The notes under the pieces: model-generated
Told to the model about the DNA's origin: nothing
Seen by the model: only the letters and a program-made list of their open reading frames with translations
Database searches by the model: none
In this document: one piece after another, positions 6,834 through 14,794 of the stretch
Position numbering within the stretch: position 1 is the first letter of the stretch
Layout: the number at the start of each line of letters is the position of its first letter
Program-made: the position numbers and the translations under genes
DNA from: UBA5905 sp964609975
Lineage (GTDB): Bacteria; Bacillota; Clostridia; Oscillospirales; Acutalibacteraceae
Length of the DNA: 25,487 nucleotides
Direction of reading: 5' to 3'
Assembly: GCA_964609975.1 (NCBI GenBank)
Contig: CAZSTR010000023.1
Location: 1-25,487, forward strand

Positions 6834-7110
6834 GATGACAGGCGATGACGAGGAGAAGTACCACAGCACAGCGCCCGAAGCGAGCCGGAGACAGTGGGAG
6901 TCCGGTGGCAGACTGCTATGGGAATAACACCTCCGAGCCGCAAGCTGAACCTCCGCCCGGCGGAGCAGTAGGGGCGCCGTAGGCCGTGCGTTAAACGGTG
7001 AGTCTTGTTTGAGACAAAAGCGGTCGAAGGGAAAATCCTTCGGCAATTTAGGTGGCACCACGGACAGAGCGCTGTTCGTCCTATTATGTATGGGACGAAT
7101 GGCTTTTTTA
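6834..7110 (+). promoter_or_regulatory. T-box riboswitch leader, tRNA-Asn specific
   Basis: The untranslated leader shows the T-box hallmarks in order. Stem I has AGTA at about 6864 on the 5' side and GAATAACACC on the 3' side of the specifier loop. A likely specifier codon AAC (6926-6928), followed by the usual purine, reads tRNA-Asn. The conserved T-box TTTAGGTGGCACCACG lies around 7047-7062; its TGGC part pairs with the tRNA acceptor end. A terminator hairpin follows at 7068-7110. Uncharged tRNA-Asn should stabilise the antiterminator and let transcription into asnS-asnA. The exact 5' end is inferred from the promoter. Confidence 0.93.
7068..7110 (+). terminator. Regulated terminator hairpin of the T-box
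   Basis: TTCGTCC (about 7075-7081) pairs with GGGACGAA (about 7092-7099), extended imperfectly by AGC/GCT on the outside, followed by a run of six T. Its 5' arm is adjacent to the T-box sequence, as needed for the competing antiterminator. Confidence 0.8.
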
Positions 7111-7144
7111 TTTCCATCATATCATACAGAGGAGAGAAACCGAC

Positions 7145-8515
7145 ATGAAACACACCGACATCAAAGCCCTATACACCGACCCCGCCTTCATCAGCCAACA
7201 GGTCACCGTCTGCGGATGGGTGCGCACCTCCCGCGACTCGAAAAACGTGGCCTTTCTGGAGCTGAACGACGGCACAACCCTCAAGCATTTGCAAATCGTG
7301 CTGGACAAAGCGGTTCTCCCGGACACCGCCCCCTTCATGCCCATCGGCACCAGCCTGAAGGTGGAGGGCGAGCTGGTGAAAAGCGAGCGCAACGGCGTGG
7401 AAGTGAACGCCCGGACGGTGGCTGTTTTGGGCACCTGCCCCGGCGAATATCCCCTCCAGAAGAAGCGCCATTCTGTGGAATTTTTGCGCACCATCCCCCA
7501 TCTGCGGGTGCGCACGAATATGTTCAACGCGATTTTCCGCGTGCGTTCGGTGATGGCAGCCGCCATCCATCGGTATTTCCAGGAGCGGGGCTATGTGTAT
7601 GTGAACACCCCCCTCATCACCGCCAGCGACTGCGAGGGCGCCGGCGAAATGTTCAAGGTCACCACCATCGGCTATTCCGAGGAATACAAGAACGCCGAGG
7701 AATATTATGCCTCCGACTTCTTCGGCCAGCGCGCCGGGCTTAGCGTATCCGGCCAGCTGGAGGGCGAGATGGCCGCCATGGCCTTCGGCAAAATCTACAC
7801 CTTCGGCCCCTCCTTCCGGGCAGAAAACAGCAACACCCCCCGCCATGTGGCCGAATTCTGGCACGTGGAGCCAGAGGTCGCCTTCGCCGAGCTGCCGGAC
7901 ATCATCGAAATCGCCGAGGAAATGATTAAATACATCATTCGCTCCGTCATAGAGGAATGTCCGGAAGAGCTGGCCTTCTTCAACCGGTTCTTTGAGCCGG
8001 GACTGCTGGAGAAGCTGAAAAGCGTGACCGAAAAAGAATTCCAGATTCTCGACTATACCGACGCCATCGACATTCTCGAAAAGGCTGACGCCGATTTCAA
8101 ATTCCCGGTCTCCTGGGGCTGTGATTTGCAGACGGAGCATGAGCGCTATATCACCGAGCAGGTTTTCCAAAAGCCGGTCTTCGTCATCAACTATCCCAAG
8201 GGCATCAAATCCTTCTATATGAAACAAAACCCGGACGGAAAAACCGTCGCGGCCACCGACCTTCTGGTGCCCGGTGTGGGCGAAATCATCGGCTGCTCCG
8301 AGCGGGAAGCGGATTTGGGCAAGCTTCTCGCGGCCATGGAGGAGCGCAACATGAAGCTGGAGGACTATCAGGACTATCTGGATCTGCGGCGGTTCGGCTC
8401 GGTACCCCATTCCGGCTTCGGACTGGGCTTTGAGCGTATTCTTATGTATGTGACCGGCGTGTCCAATATCCGAGATGTCCAGCTTTTCCCCCGCACTGTC
8501 GGCAGCATCCGCTGA
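7145..8515 (+). CDS. asnS: Asparagine--tRNA ligase
   Basis: This class II aminoacyl-tRNA synthetase charges tRNA-Asn. The 456-aa product has an N-terminal OB-fold anticodon-binding domain (VTVCGWVRTSRDSKNVAFLE, about 18-37). Class II motif 2 appears as FRAENSNTPRH and motif 3 as GFGLGFERILMYVTG near the C-terminus. The FRAENSNT form distinguishes AsnRS from AspRS, which has FRDEDxRxDR. ATG 7145 follows GAGGAG at good spacing. It is the first gene after the AAC-specifier T-box and is followed 29 bp later by asnA, giving one asparagine operon. The length is normal for bacterial AsnRS. Confidence 0.97.
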   Translation: MKHTDIKALYTDPAFISQQVTVCGWVRTSRDSKNVAFLELNDGTTLKHLQIVLDKAVLPDTAPFMPIGTSLKVEGELVKSERNGVEVNARTVAVLGTCPGEYPLQKKRHSVEFLRTIPHLRVRTNMFNAIFRVRSVMAAAIHRYFQERGYVYVNTPLITASDCEGAGEMFKVTTIGYSEEYKNAEEYYASDFFGQRAGLSVSGQLEGEMAAMAFGKIYTFGPSFRAENSNTPRHVAEFWHVEPEVAFAELPDIIEIAEEMIKYIIRSVIEECPEELAFFNRFFEPGLLEKLKSVTEKEFQILDYTDAIDILEKADADFKFPVSWGCDLQTEHERYITEQVFQKPVFVINYPKGIKSFYMKQNPDGKTVAATDLLVPGVGEIIGCSEREADLGKLLAAMEERNMKLEDYQDYLDLRRFGSVPHSGFGLGFERILMYVTGVSNIRDVQLFPRTVGSIR

Positions 8516-8544
8516 TTTTTTCCGCAGAAAGGAGCAACCCCGCT

Positions 8545-9555
8545 ATGACTTCTTGCACATGGGTTCCGAACTATGACCCGAAGCTGGATTTGCGTCAAAC
8601 CCAGCAGGCCATCAAGGTTATCAAAGACACCTTTCAGGTTCTTTTGGCGCAGAATCTACATTTGGAGCGGGTCACCGCTCCGGTGCTGGTGATGGGCGGA
8701 AACGGCATAAACGATGACCTCAACGGCGTCGAGCGGAAGGTCAGCTTTACCGTCCGCGAAATGGAGGAGGCCCACGCCGAGGTGGTGCAATCGCTAGCGA
8801 AATGGAAGCGTGTTGCCCTCGGCCGCTATGGCTTCAAGCCCGGTGAGGGGCTATATACCGATATGAACGCCATCCGCCGGGACGACAGCATGGACAACAC
8901 CCACTCCGTTTTCGTGGATCAATGGGACTGGGAAAAGGTCATCACTCGCTCCCAGCGCACCCTCGACTATCTCCAGCACACCGTGCGCCGCATCGCCAAG
9001 GCGGTGGCAGACACCAACAAGCTTCTCCAGCAGAAATATCCTCTGCTCACCGCGGAGCTGTCTGAGCAGGTGTTTTTTATCACCACCCGCCAACTGGCCG
9101 CTCTCTATCCCTCCCTCACCCCGAAGGAGCGGGAGGACACCATCACCCGGGAGCACAAAACCGTGTTCCTCATGCAAATCGGCGATGCGCTGGAGGACGG
9201 AAAGCCCCATGACGGCCGGGCGCCGGACTATGACGACTGGAGCCTCAACGGCGATTTGCTGTATTGGGACCGCACGCTGGGACGGGCGCTGGAAATCAGC
9301 TCCATGGGCGTGCGGGTGGACGCGGACAGTCTGTTGCGCCAGCTGAAGCTTACCAACGCCGAGGATCGCCTGAAATATGCCTATCATCAGGGAATTTTGT
9401 CGGACAGCCTTCCCCTGACCATCGGCGGCGGCATCGGCCAAAGCCGCCTGTGTATGCTGATGCTGGAAAAGGCGCATATCGGCGAGGTGCAGGTGTCCGT
9501 TTGGCCGGAGGAAATGCAAGCCGCCTGCCGAGAGCACAGAATTCCGCTATTATAA
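8545..9555 (+). CDS. asnA: Aspartate--ammonia ligase (asparagine synthetase A)
   Basis: AsnA makes asparagine from aspartate, ammonia and ATP in the cytoplasm. The 336-aa product matches the family throughout: AIKVIKDTFQ near the N-terminus, LVMGGNGINDDLNGVERKV, the KWKRVALGRYGF segment, IRRDDSMDNTHSVFVDQWDW, EISSMGVRVD, and the ATP-binding LTIGGGIGQSRLCMLML near the C-terminus. The fold is related to class II synthetases, so pairing with asnS is apt. AAAGGAG lies 10 nt before ATG 8545. As the second gene of the T-box operon it should be induced when tRNA-Asn is uncharged. A strong terminator follows at 9568-9607. Confidence 0.97.
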   Translation: MTSCTWVPNYDPKLDLRQTQQAIKVIKDTFQVLLAQNLHLERVTAPVLVMGGNGINDDLNGVERKVSFTVREMEEAHAEVVQSLAKWKRVALGRYGFKPGEGLYTDMNAIRRDDSMDNTHSVFVDQWDWEKVITRSQRTLDYLQHTVRRIAKAVADTNKLLQQKYPLLTAELSEQVFFITTRQLAALYPSLTPKEREDTITREHKTVFLMQIGDALEDGKPHDGRAPDYDDWSLNGDLLYWDRTLGRALEISSMGVRVDADSLLRQLKLTNAEDRLKYAYHQGILSDSLPLTIGGGIGQSRLCMLMLEKAHIGEVQVSVWPEEMQAACREHRIPLL

Positions 9556-9567
9556 CTCCAGCTATCC

Positions 9568-9607
9568 AAAAATGCCTGTGCAGAATGTATTCTGCACAGG
9601 CATTTTT
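9568..9607. terminator. Bidirectional rho-independent terminator
   Basis: An 18-bp stem, AAAAATGCCTGTGCAGAA (9568-9585) and TTCTGCACAGGCATTTTT (9590-9607), has a 4-nt loop, with T-runs on both strands. It ends asnS-asnA and the convergent carbohydrate cluster. Confidence 0.93.
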
Positions 9608-9635
9608 TTGTTTTCACTCATCGGGCGGAGCTGCT

Positions 9636-10811
9636 TCATTCGGTAAAATACAGCTCCTGTCCGTTATGGAGACGATCCAGGGTGAATTCGTTGTCCGCGA
9701 TGTCGGTGCGCATGGTTCAGCGCCCGTCGGTGAAATCCGGGAAGGGCTGGGGCGCGCCGCATTAAGAAAGGCGGCGAACACCAGATGGTCTATTCCGCCA
9801 TGGCCGTCGGAGGCTACGCCGTTTTTCCACAGAGGATGCAGATATTGCTCCTCATATTGCTCGGCGTTTCCCCACATGGGGCGCCAAACCCAGTCGTTCT
9901 TCCAATGCTCCTCGTTGCCCTCGAAATACAGGCTGTCGTTATCCTCCAGATAGGCACCCAGAGTCCCGTGCACCTCGAAGCGGCGGGAATAGCTATGCGG
10001 AAGGGTTGTGTTCAGCGACAGGGTCACCGTTTCGCCACCGGCGCAGGTGAGCACCGTCGTCACCACATCTCCCTGGGCAAAATCCACCTGCGCCAGCGGA
10101 TGCTCCGCGCCGCGGCTGGCCACCACATGGGCATGCAAACCCTTCGCCTTGCTGGCGAAGGAGGAAAGAGAGACGAAGCGATTGCCGTTGTTGATGTCCA
10201 ACAGCTTGGCGATGGGGCCGATTTCATGGGTGGGATAGTTCTCTCCGTTGCGGTGGATATAGTTGCGCAGACGATAATGCCGATTTTCCTTTCCACAGAC
10301 GATTTCCTCCCGCAGGTCATGGAAATAGGCGCCGTTACAATGGACAACTTCCCCCATGACCCCCTGCCGCACCATGTTCAGAAGCATCAGTTCCCGCTTC
10401 CCGTAGCAGCAGTTCTCCATGAACATCAGCTCCGTGCCGGTTTCCAGATGGGCACGAATCAGCTTATAGCAATCGTCCAGCGAATAGGCACCGCCGGCCT
10501 CCAGTCCAACATATTTCCCGGCGCGCATGGCGGCCACCGCCACCTCCACATGAGCCTCCCAGGACACAGCGATATACACAGCATCCAAATCCGGCAGAGC
10601 CAATAGCTCCCGATAATCCACCGTCGCCAGCGGCCGGGCGACCCCGGCTTTTTCCACCGCGTCCGCCACCGACTGCGCCCGATCCTACAGCCGGTCGCAA
10701 ACCGCCACCACCGTCAGCCCCTGCTCCCGCATAGGCAAAATAACGTCGTTGAGCATGGAGCTTCCCCCGCGGACCAAGTCCAATCACGCCCAGCTTTATT
10801 TCGTTTTTCAT
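9636..10811 (-). pseudogene. Gfo/Idh/MocA-family oxidoreductase, decayed (two frameshifts, two stops)
   Basis: ATG 10811 begins MKNEIKLGVIGLGPRG, a Rossmann GxGxxG dinucleotide site. The frame is lost in the A/C-run at 10762-10768. The next frame continues SSMLNDVILPMREQGLTVVA to a TAG at 10685-10687, then runs open from about 10684 (AQSVADAVEKAG...) through the NAD-fold and C-terminal beta domain, including NYPTHEIGPIAKLLDINNG. Near the end a second shift (C-run 9749-9752) and a TGA (9717-9719) separate the body from a tail reading RTDIADNEFTLDRLHNG that stops at 9636. Restored, the protein would be about 391 aa. Such enzymes use NAD(P) on sugars. The usual EKP lysine motif is not evident (LEAGGAY instead). 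It is last of three cluster genes, 12 bp after the GH78-like gene. Confidence 0.85.
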
Positions 10812-10823
10812 GTCGCCATCCCC

Positions 10824-12317
10824 TTATTTTGCGAACCTGCGAATCCAATAGGTCGGCGTGCAGCTCCAGGCATGGCAGGCGCTGTTGAGCACCGGATGGG
10901 TATAGGGCGAGAGACGATCGTTCCGCTCGTCGAAGCATTCGGGACAGCAATCAAAGCCCGCCTTCACGATGCCACCCCAATAGGAGCGGATTTCCTCCAT
11001 CGCCTTGTCCTCAAGGCCGCAGGAGCAGAGAGCCTCCAGATAGTAATGGGTCATGAAGGGAGAGGTCATACGCACGGCCGGGTCAGCCTTCACGGTGTCC
11101 TCCAGCAAACGCCGCGCCTCCTCCACGCTCAACGCGCCGGACAGCGCCGCCCAAACCTGGGAATGCCAGGAAATTTCGCCGTTGTCCGCCACGAACAGAC
11201 CCGTTTTCGCGTCCCGCTTCTTGTTCAGCAGAGCCGCATCCACCTCCGCCAGCAGAGACACCATCCACTCCGACGGACGCTCCAGGGCGTCGGCCAAGCG
11301 AAGCATACGCCGCAGGGTATAGGCGAAATAGCCCAGAGAGGCCACGCTCTTGTCACAGCCGCCATGGTCGATGAAAAAGGGAGACTCGATGCGGCCGGTC
11401 GTCCGGTCGAAGGCGTTGGCAGTATACCGCACCTGGAACTCAGCAACATCATACAGCTCATCCGGCAGGATCATGTCGCCGGTGTTTTCCAGATAATCCT
11501 GCAGGCACAGACCAAAGCACAAACAATAGTCCGTCAAAATCCACTGGTCCACATAAGGCTTCGTGTCCGGGAACACGCAAGGGGCTACCAGCCCCGCCTT
11601 ATTGGTGTGCTCCGCGAATAGATACAGACAACGGCGAATCAAATCCAGGTTACGGAAGGTGTCATAGTCCACCAGCGCCTGCAGCCGCAGGTCGCCAATC
11701 CACAGCCGACGGTCCCGCTTCGGTCCGTCCTCGAACACATCCTGCTCACATTCCGCTAGCGTTTTGAGGCTGATGCGATCGATTTCATTGAGCAGAGGAT
11801 CGGCACTGTTCAGCGGCGCCACCGACTCCAGCTCCACCGCCGATACGCTGTCCAGCCAAATAGATTCCAGCGCAATGGGGAAGCGCACCGAGTCAACCCG
11901 CTTGATACGCAGATAGCGGAAGGAATAACGCCGCTCCAGGCTACCGGAATAGGGCATGAAGGCAACAGTCTTGAAATCGTTCTGAAGCCAGCCGATGGAC
12001 AGCGAATAGGGGTTGTCTTCAATTGTTTCCATCAGCTCCAGAGGCATTTCGGCGAAGTTGAAGGTGAGATTCGTCGGGGAATCCGGGATATGCTCCTCAC
12101 AGCCGCTGTTCAAATCCATATGCAAATAGCCGGTATAGTGGCTCCCGAAGTCCAAAATCACCTCATTTTTTCCCAAAATCATCGGGAAGGTGGCGTTCCC
12201 CACCTTTCGAACCGAGTAGCCCTGAAAGCCCTTCGGGTCCTCATCAATCTCCACGATGGCCACCGGGTCAATGCGACGGTGCTTCAACGCCCGCTTATAC
12301 TGCTCGCTTTTGGTCAT
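10824..12317 (-). CDS. GH78-like (alpha-L-rhamnosidase-related) glycosidase
   Basis: This 497-aa protein has no signal peptide, so it should be cytoplasmic. Residues 50-165 look like a beta-sandwich accessory domain. From about 170 the helical barrel includes EDGPKRDRRLWIGD (196-209), equivalent to the CPQRDERLGWTGD signature of GH78 rhamnosidases, and ends with CHAWSCTPTYWIRRF, like the family's HGWS..P.Y segment. It is shorter than typical 900-aa rhamnosidases, so it is a compact, divergent member and the true linkage may differ. ATG 12317 has a strong AAAGGAGG. It lies 27 bp after the 763-aa gene and 12 bp before the Gfo/Idh pseudogene, suggesting breakdown of an imported rhamnose- or uronate-type oligosaccharide. 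The substrate is inference. Confidence 0.75.
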   Translation of the reverse strand: MTKSEQYKRALKHRRIDPVAIVEIDEDPKGFQGYSVRKVGNATFPMILGKNEVILDFGSHYTGYLHMDLNSGCEEHIPDSPTNLTFNFAEMPLELMETIEDNPYSLSIGWLQNDFKTVAFMPYSGSLERRYSFRYLRIKRVDSVRFPIALESIWLDSVSAVELESVAPLNSADPLLNEIDRISLKTLAECEQDVFEDGPKRDRRLWIGDLRLQALVDYDTFRNLDLIRRCLYLFAEHTNKAGLVAPCVFPDTKPYVDQWILTDYCLCFGLCLQDYLENTGDMILPDELYDVAEFQVRYTANAFDRTTGRIESPFFIDHGGCDKSVASLGYFAYTLRRMLRLADALERPSEWMVSLLAEVDAALLNKKRDAKTGLFVADNGEISWHSQVWAALSGALSVEEARRLLEDTVKADPAVRMTSPFMTHYYLEALCSCGLEDKAMEEIRSYWGGIVKAGFDCCPECFDERNDRLSPYTHPVLNSACHAWSCTPTYWIRRFAK

Positions 12318-12344
12318 GATTGTTTGCCTCCTTTTTTCTCGCTT

Positions 12345-14636
12345 TTATTCAAAAATCAAACGAATTTTTCCGTTCTGGGGACAAATAGTGCCGAACTCGC
12401 CGACCGTTCCCTGCAACAGCTTCCAGTCGCCCAAAGCGGTCAGCGCCACCGGCTCCGTCGCCTTCACCGTCAGCTCACCCACAAAGTCGCTGATGAACAG
12501 CTGGCGCAGGCGGGGCGCATAGGAAACAAGCTCCGCACCCGAGCGAGCGCCGTTGAGCACCGTTTCGCCCAAAACCGCTGTGCAGGAATACCAGGTGTCC
12601 CGCGCCCGCGCAAACACATAACGGGACAGGGTCACATCCTTCTTTTCCGGGAAGCCGATGCCATCGGAGAACACCCGGTTCTCCAGCGGAATCATCTCCT
12701 GATAGGGAATCGGCTCATTCTGATAGATGGCATAGAGGTTGCCTTCCTTGTCCGCCTTGGAAAGGTTGCTCATATAGCCGTTATAGGAGGCCAGCAAACG
12801 CGCCGGGTCCTTCGCCAGAATTCCGTAATAGAAATCCGCCTCCGCGCGCCAGATGGTCCAGCCATGGCCATAACAAATGGCCGAGCCGGTGCCGTCGCCC
12901 TCCCATTTCGTCTCCCACCAGCGCATGGTGGAATAAAAGGCGGGCGGGAAGGACACATGAGAAATCCAGGCGTCATGATAATCCAGAATTTCCTTTGCGA
13001 AGGTCAGGTATTCCGGCTTTTGCTCCAGATAGGCATAGCAATACAGCGCGCTGAGCGCGGAACAGGACATGGAGCCGTCCTCCTTCGTCTCCACCGGACA
13101 ACCGCCCTCCGTGGGGAAGGACAGGCCGCGACGCACGATGAAATCGGTCATATCCAGCGCCGCCTTGCGCATTTGCGCCCCACGGGGATCCTTCTCCCGC
13201 TCCAGCACAACCGCCGCATCCACCAGCGCCAGCACAAGGCAGGTGACGGTGGTATAATCCTCGCCGCTGGGGCGCCGCAAACAGCCGTCGGCGTCCATCG
13301 CCCCAATTTGCCCCTGCAGCACCTTCACCGCGTGCTCCCGATAGCGCTCCTCACCGAACAGCTCATAGGCATCCAACAACATCCCCGCCGCGTTGAAGGC
13401 CTCCTGCAGTCGATCTGATTCCAGCGTGCAGCCATCGGGATAGCCCTCCTGGGAGCCGGCGATCACCGTGCACCGGGGAATTTGAATCGTCGGATCCTCC
13501 GCCGTCAAAATCGTCAGGAAGTTTTTCACATCCCGCTCCAGCTTCGCGTCCCGACCGAACAGCTGCATATACCGCAACGCCGAAGGACACCACATGGCGT
13601 GCTCGCAGGCGTTGAAATCCTTATAGCCGCGATAGCAGAGATAGGTCGGCTCCCACACCGGATTTCCCTGGGCGTCCCGGCCGAGAATTACATCCTCATG
13701 CTGGGGCACCGCATAACAGGCGCGGCGATAGAATTCCTTCCAATCGTCATAGGCGAACACCGTGCAGTCAGCGCCCACCGTTTCGCCCTGAAAAGGGGTC
13801 ACGCGGGTCAGGCCATAAACAGAAGGAGACAGGCGAACCGGGGCGTTCGTGTTTTCGATAAAATACGACTCCCGCTCCGGCTCCTCCACCCGCAGGCGAT
13901 TCCATTCGCCGAATACCCGCAGCTCCAGCGAATCGCCGATATGGCAAGCGGACACATCATAGGCACAAACCGGACGCTTCCAAACCTGGGCCACCCGCTC
14001 CAGTGCCTGTGCATAATCCGCCACTGGATAAATATGTACCGTCAGCTCCGGACGCCGGGCGGAGGCATAGCCGAAGGCTCGGTCGAAGTTCGCCAGAAAG
14101 CGGATGCCCTCCAGCCGGAACTGATAATAGTCCATTTTCAGCCCATCCACCGGGGATTCGGCCACCGCCAAAATCGGCTTTCCATCCGCCCGCGTTAAAT
14201 AGGAAAACCAGTACCGCTCATCCGCCGTGTGGTAGATGGTGGCCGAGATCAGCTGGGAGCGCCAGTTACCCTTGTCTTGATTGAGACTGTTGAAAGGCAG
14301 AGCCATGCCCCATTCGCTGACCGCGTCGCTGGTGCAAGTCATAGATAGCGTCACATGGTCCGAGAAAAAGGTCGCCTCGGTTTCCACGCCGAAGGCTTCA
14401 TTTTTCAGCAAAACCCGGTCGCCGTCCACCTCCACCCGTTCATAGCCGGCCGTATATTCGGCATAGGGCATCCCATCCGTCGCCGGCGCCCGATGGATAT
14501 CCTCCGCCGCCAGCGTATAGGACAAGCCGCCGAAGCAAAAGCGGTCAGAGGTGATGTCCAGAGCCGGCGTGTAACGGGTGTCGAAAACCCGCAGAAAGCC
14601 GTTTTCTTTATCAATTTCCGGATAAAAAGCGTTCAT
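12345..14636 (-). CDS. Unassigned 763-aa protein, probably a (alpha/alpha)-barrel carbohydrate-active enzyme
   Basis: I cannot place this protein in a named family with confidence. It has no signal peptide or membrane helix. Residues 1-330 look beta-rich, resembling the beta-sandwich of large glycosidases. Residues about 345-610 show repeated paired helices rich in Trp/Tyr and small residues (HAMWCPSALRYMQLFG, RLQEAFNAAGMLLDAYELFG, CYGHGWTIWRAEADFYYG), which fits a six-hairpin (alpha/alpha)6 toroid. A small beta tail ends at 763. The co-transcribed GH78-like and Gfo/Idh genes support a role in intracellular saccharide breakdown, as a hydrolase or lyase. ATG 14636 is preceded by an ideal AGGAGG. 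A promoter candidate lies at 14709-14736. A mannosidase- or uronyl-lyase-like role is possible but unproven. Confidence 0.7.
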   Translation of the reverse strand: MNAFYPEIDKENGFLRVFDTRYTPALDITSDRFCFGGLSYTLAAEDIHRAPATDGMPYAEYTAGYERVEVDGDRVLLKNEAFGVETEATFFSDHVTLSMTCTSDAVSEWGMALPFNSLNQDKGNWRSQLISATIYHTADERYWFSYLTRADGKPILAVAESPVDGLKMDYYQFRLEGIRFLANFDRAFGYASARRPELTVHIYPVADYAQALERVAQVWKRPVCAYDVSACHIGDSLELRVFGEWNRLRVEEPERESYFIENTNAPVRLSPSVYGLTRVTPFQGETVGADCTVFAYDDWKEFYRRACYAVPQHEDVILGRDAQGNPVWEPTYLCYRGYKDFNACEHAMWCPSALRYMQLFGRDAKLERDVKNFLTILTAEDPTIQIPRCTVIAGSQEGYPDGCTLESDRLQEAFNAAGMLLDAYELFGEERYREHAVKVLQGQIGAMDADGCLRRPSGEDYTTVTCLVLALVDAAVVLEREKDPRGAQMRKAALDMTDFIVRRGLSFPTEGGCPVETKEDGSMSCSALSALYCYAYLEQKPEYLTFAKEILDYHDAWISHVSFPPAFYSTMRWWETKWEGDGTGSAICYGHGWTIWRAEADFYYGILAKDPARLLASYNGYMSNLSKADKEGNLYAIYQNEPIPYQEMIPLENRVFSDGIGFPEKKDVTLSRYVFARARDTWYSCTAVLGETVLNGARSGAELVSYAPRLRQLFISDFVGELTVKATEPVALTALGDWKLLQGTVGEFGTICPQNGKIRLIFE

Positions 14637-14692
14637 ATTTTCCTCCTGTGCGTTTTGTTCGCGACGCCGCCGTCGAGGCTGCGTCTAATTCC

Positions 14693-14751
14693 ATGCGTAT
14701 CGCCCTTCATTATACATGAAAACCGCAAAATTGCAATATCCTGATGCGTAT
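14693..14751. promoter_or_regulatory. Paired ATGCGTAT repeats flanking the carbohydrate-cluster promoter
   Basis: ATGCGTAT occurs at 14693-14700 and again at 14744-14751, 51 bp apart (about five helical turns), on either side of the -10/-35 pair. Each copy is a near-palindrome around CG, the form of many LacI-type operators. A regulator gene is not adjacent. This is speculative. Confidence 0.3.
14709..14736 (-). promoter_or_regulatory. SigA-type promoter for the carbohydrate cluster
   Basis: On the minus strand TTGCAA (14736-14731) and a perfect TATAAT (14714-14709) are 16 bp apart, about 75 bp upstream of ATG 14636. Confidence 0.55.
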
Positions 14752-14794
14752 ATTTTTACGGTTTTTCCTGAAATTTAATAAAACCGGGGCACGC

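Noticed and set aside
7169..8410. 413-codon open frame antisense to asnS
   Set aside because: asnS has class II synthetase motifs along its length; the antisense frame has none and lacks a plausible start site.
10464..10811. 115-codon Gly-rich frame starting at the real ATG of the Gfo/Idh gene, considered as a separate small protein
   Set aside because: Only the first 16 residues (Rossmann start) are meaningful; after that it is the out-of-frame reading caused by the first frameshift.
12090..13418. 442-codon open frame on the + strand within the carbohydrate cluster
   Set aside because: It spans the ends of two supported minus-strand genes, with low-complexity His/Gln/Arg composition; it is a shadow frame.
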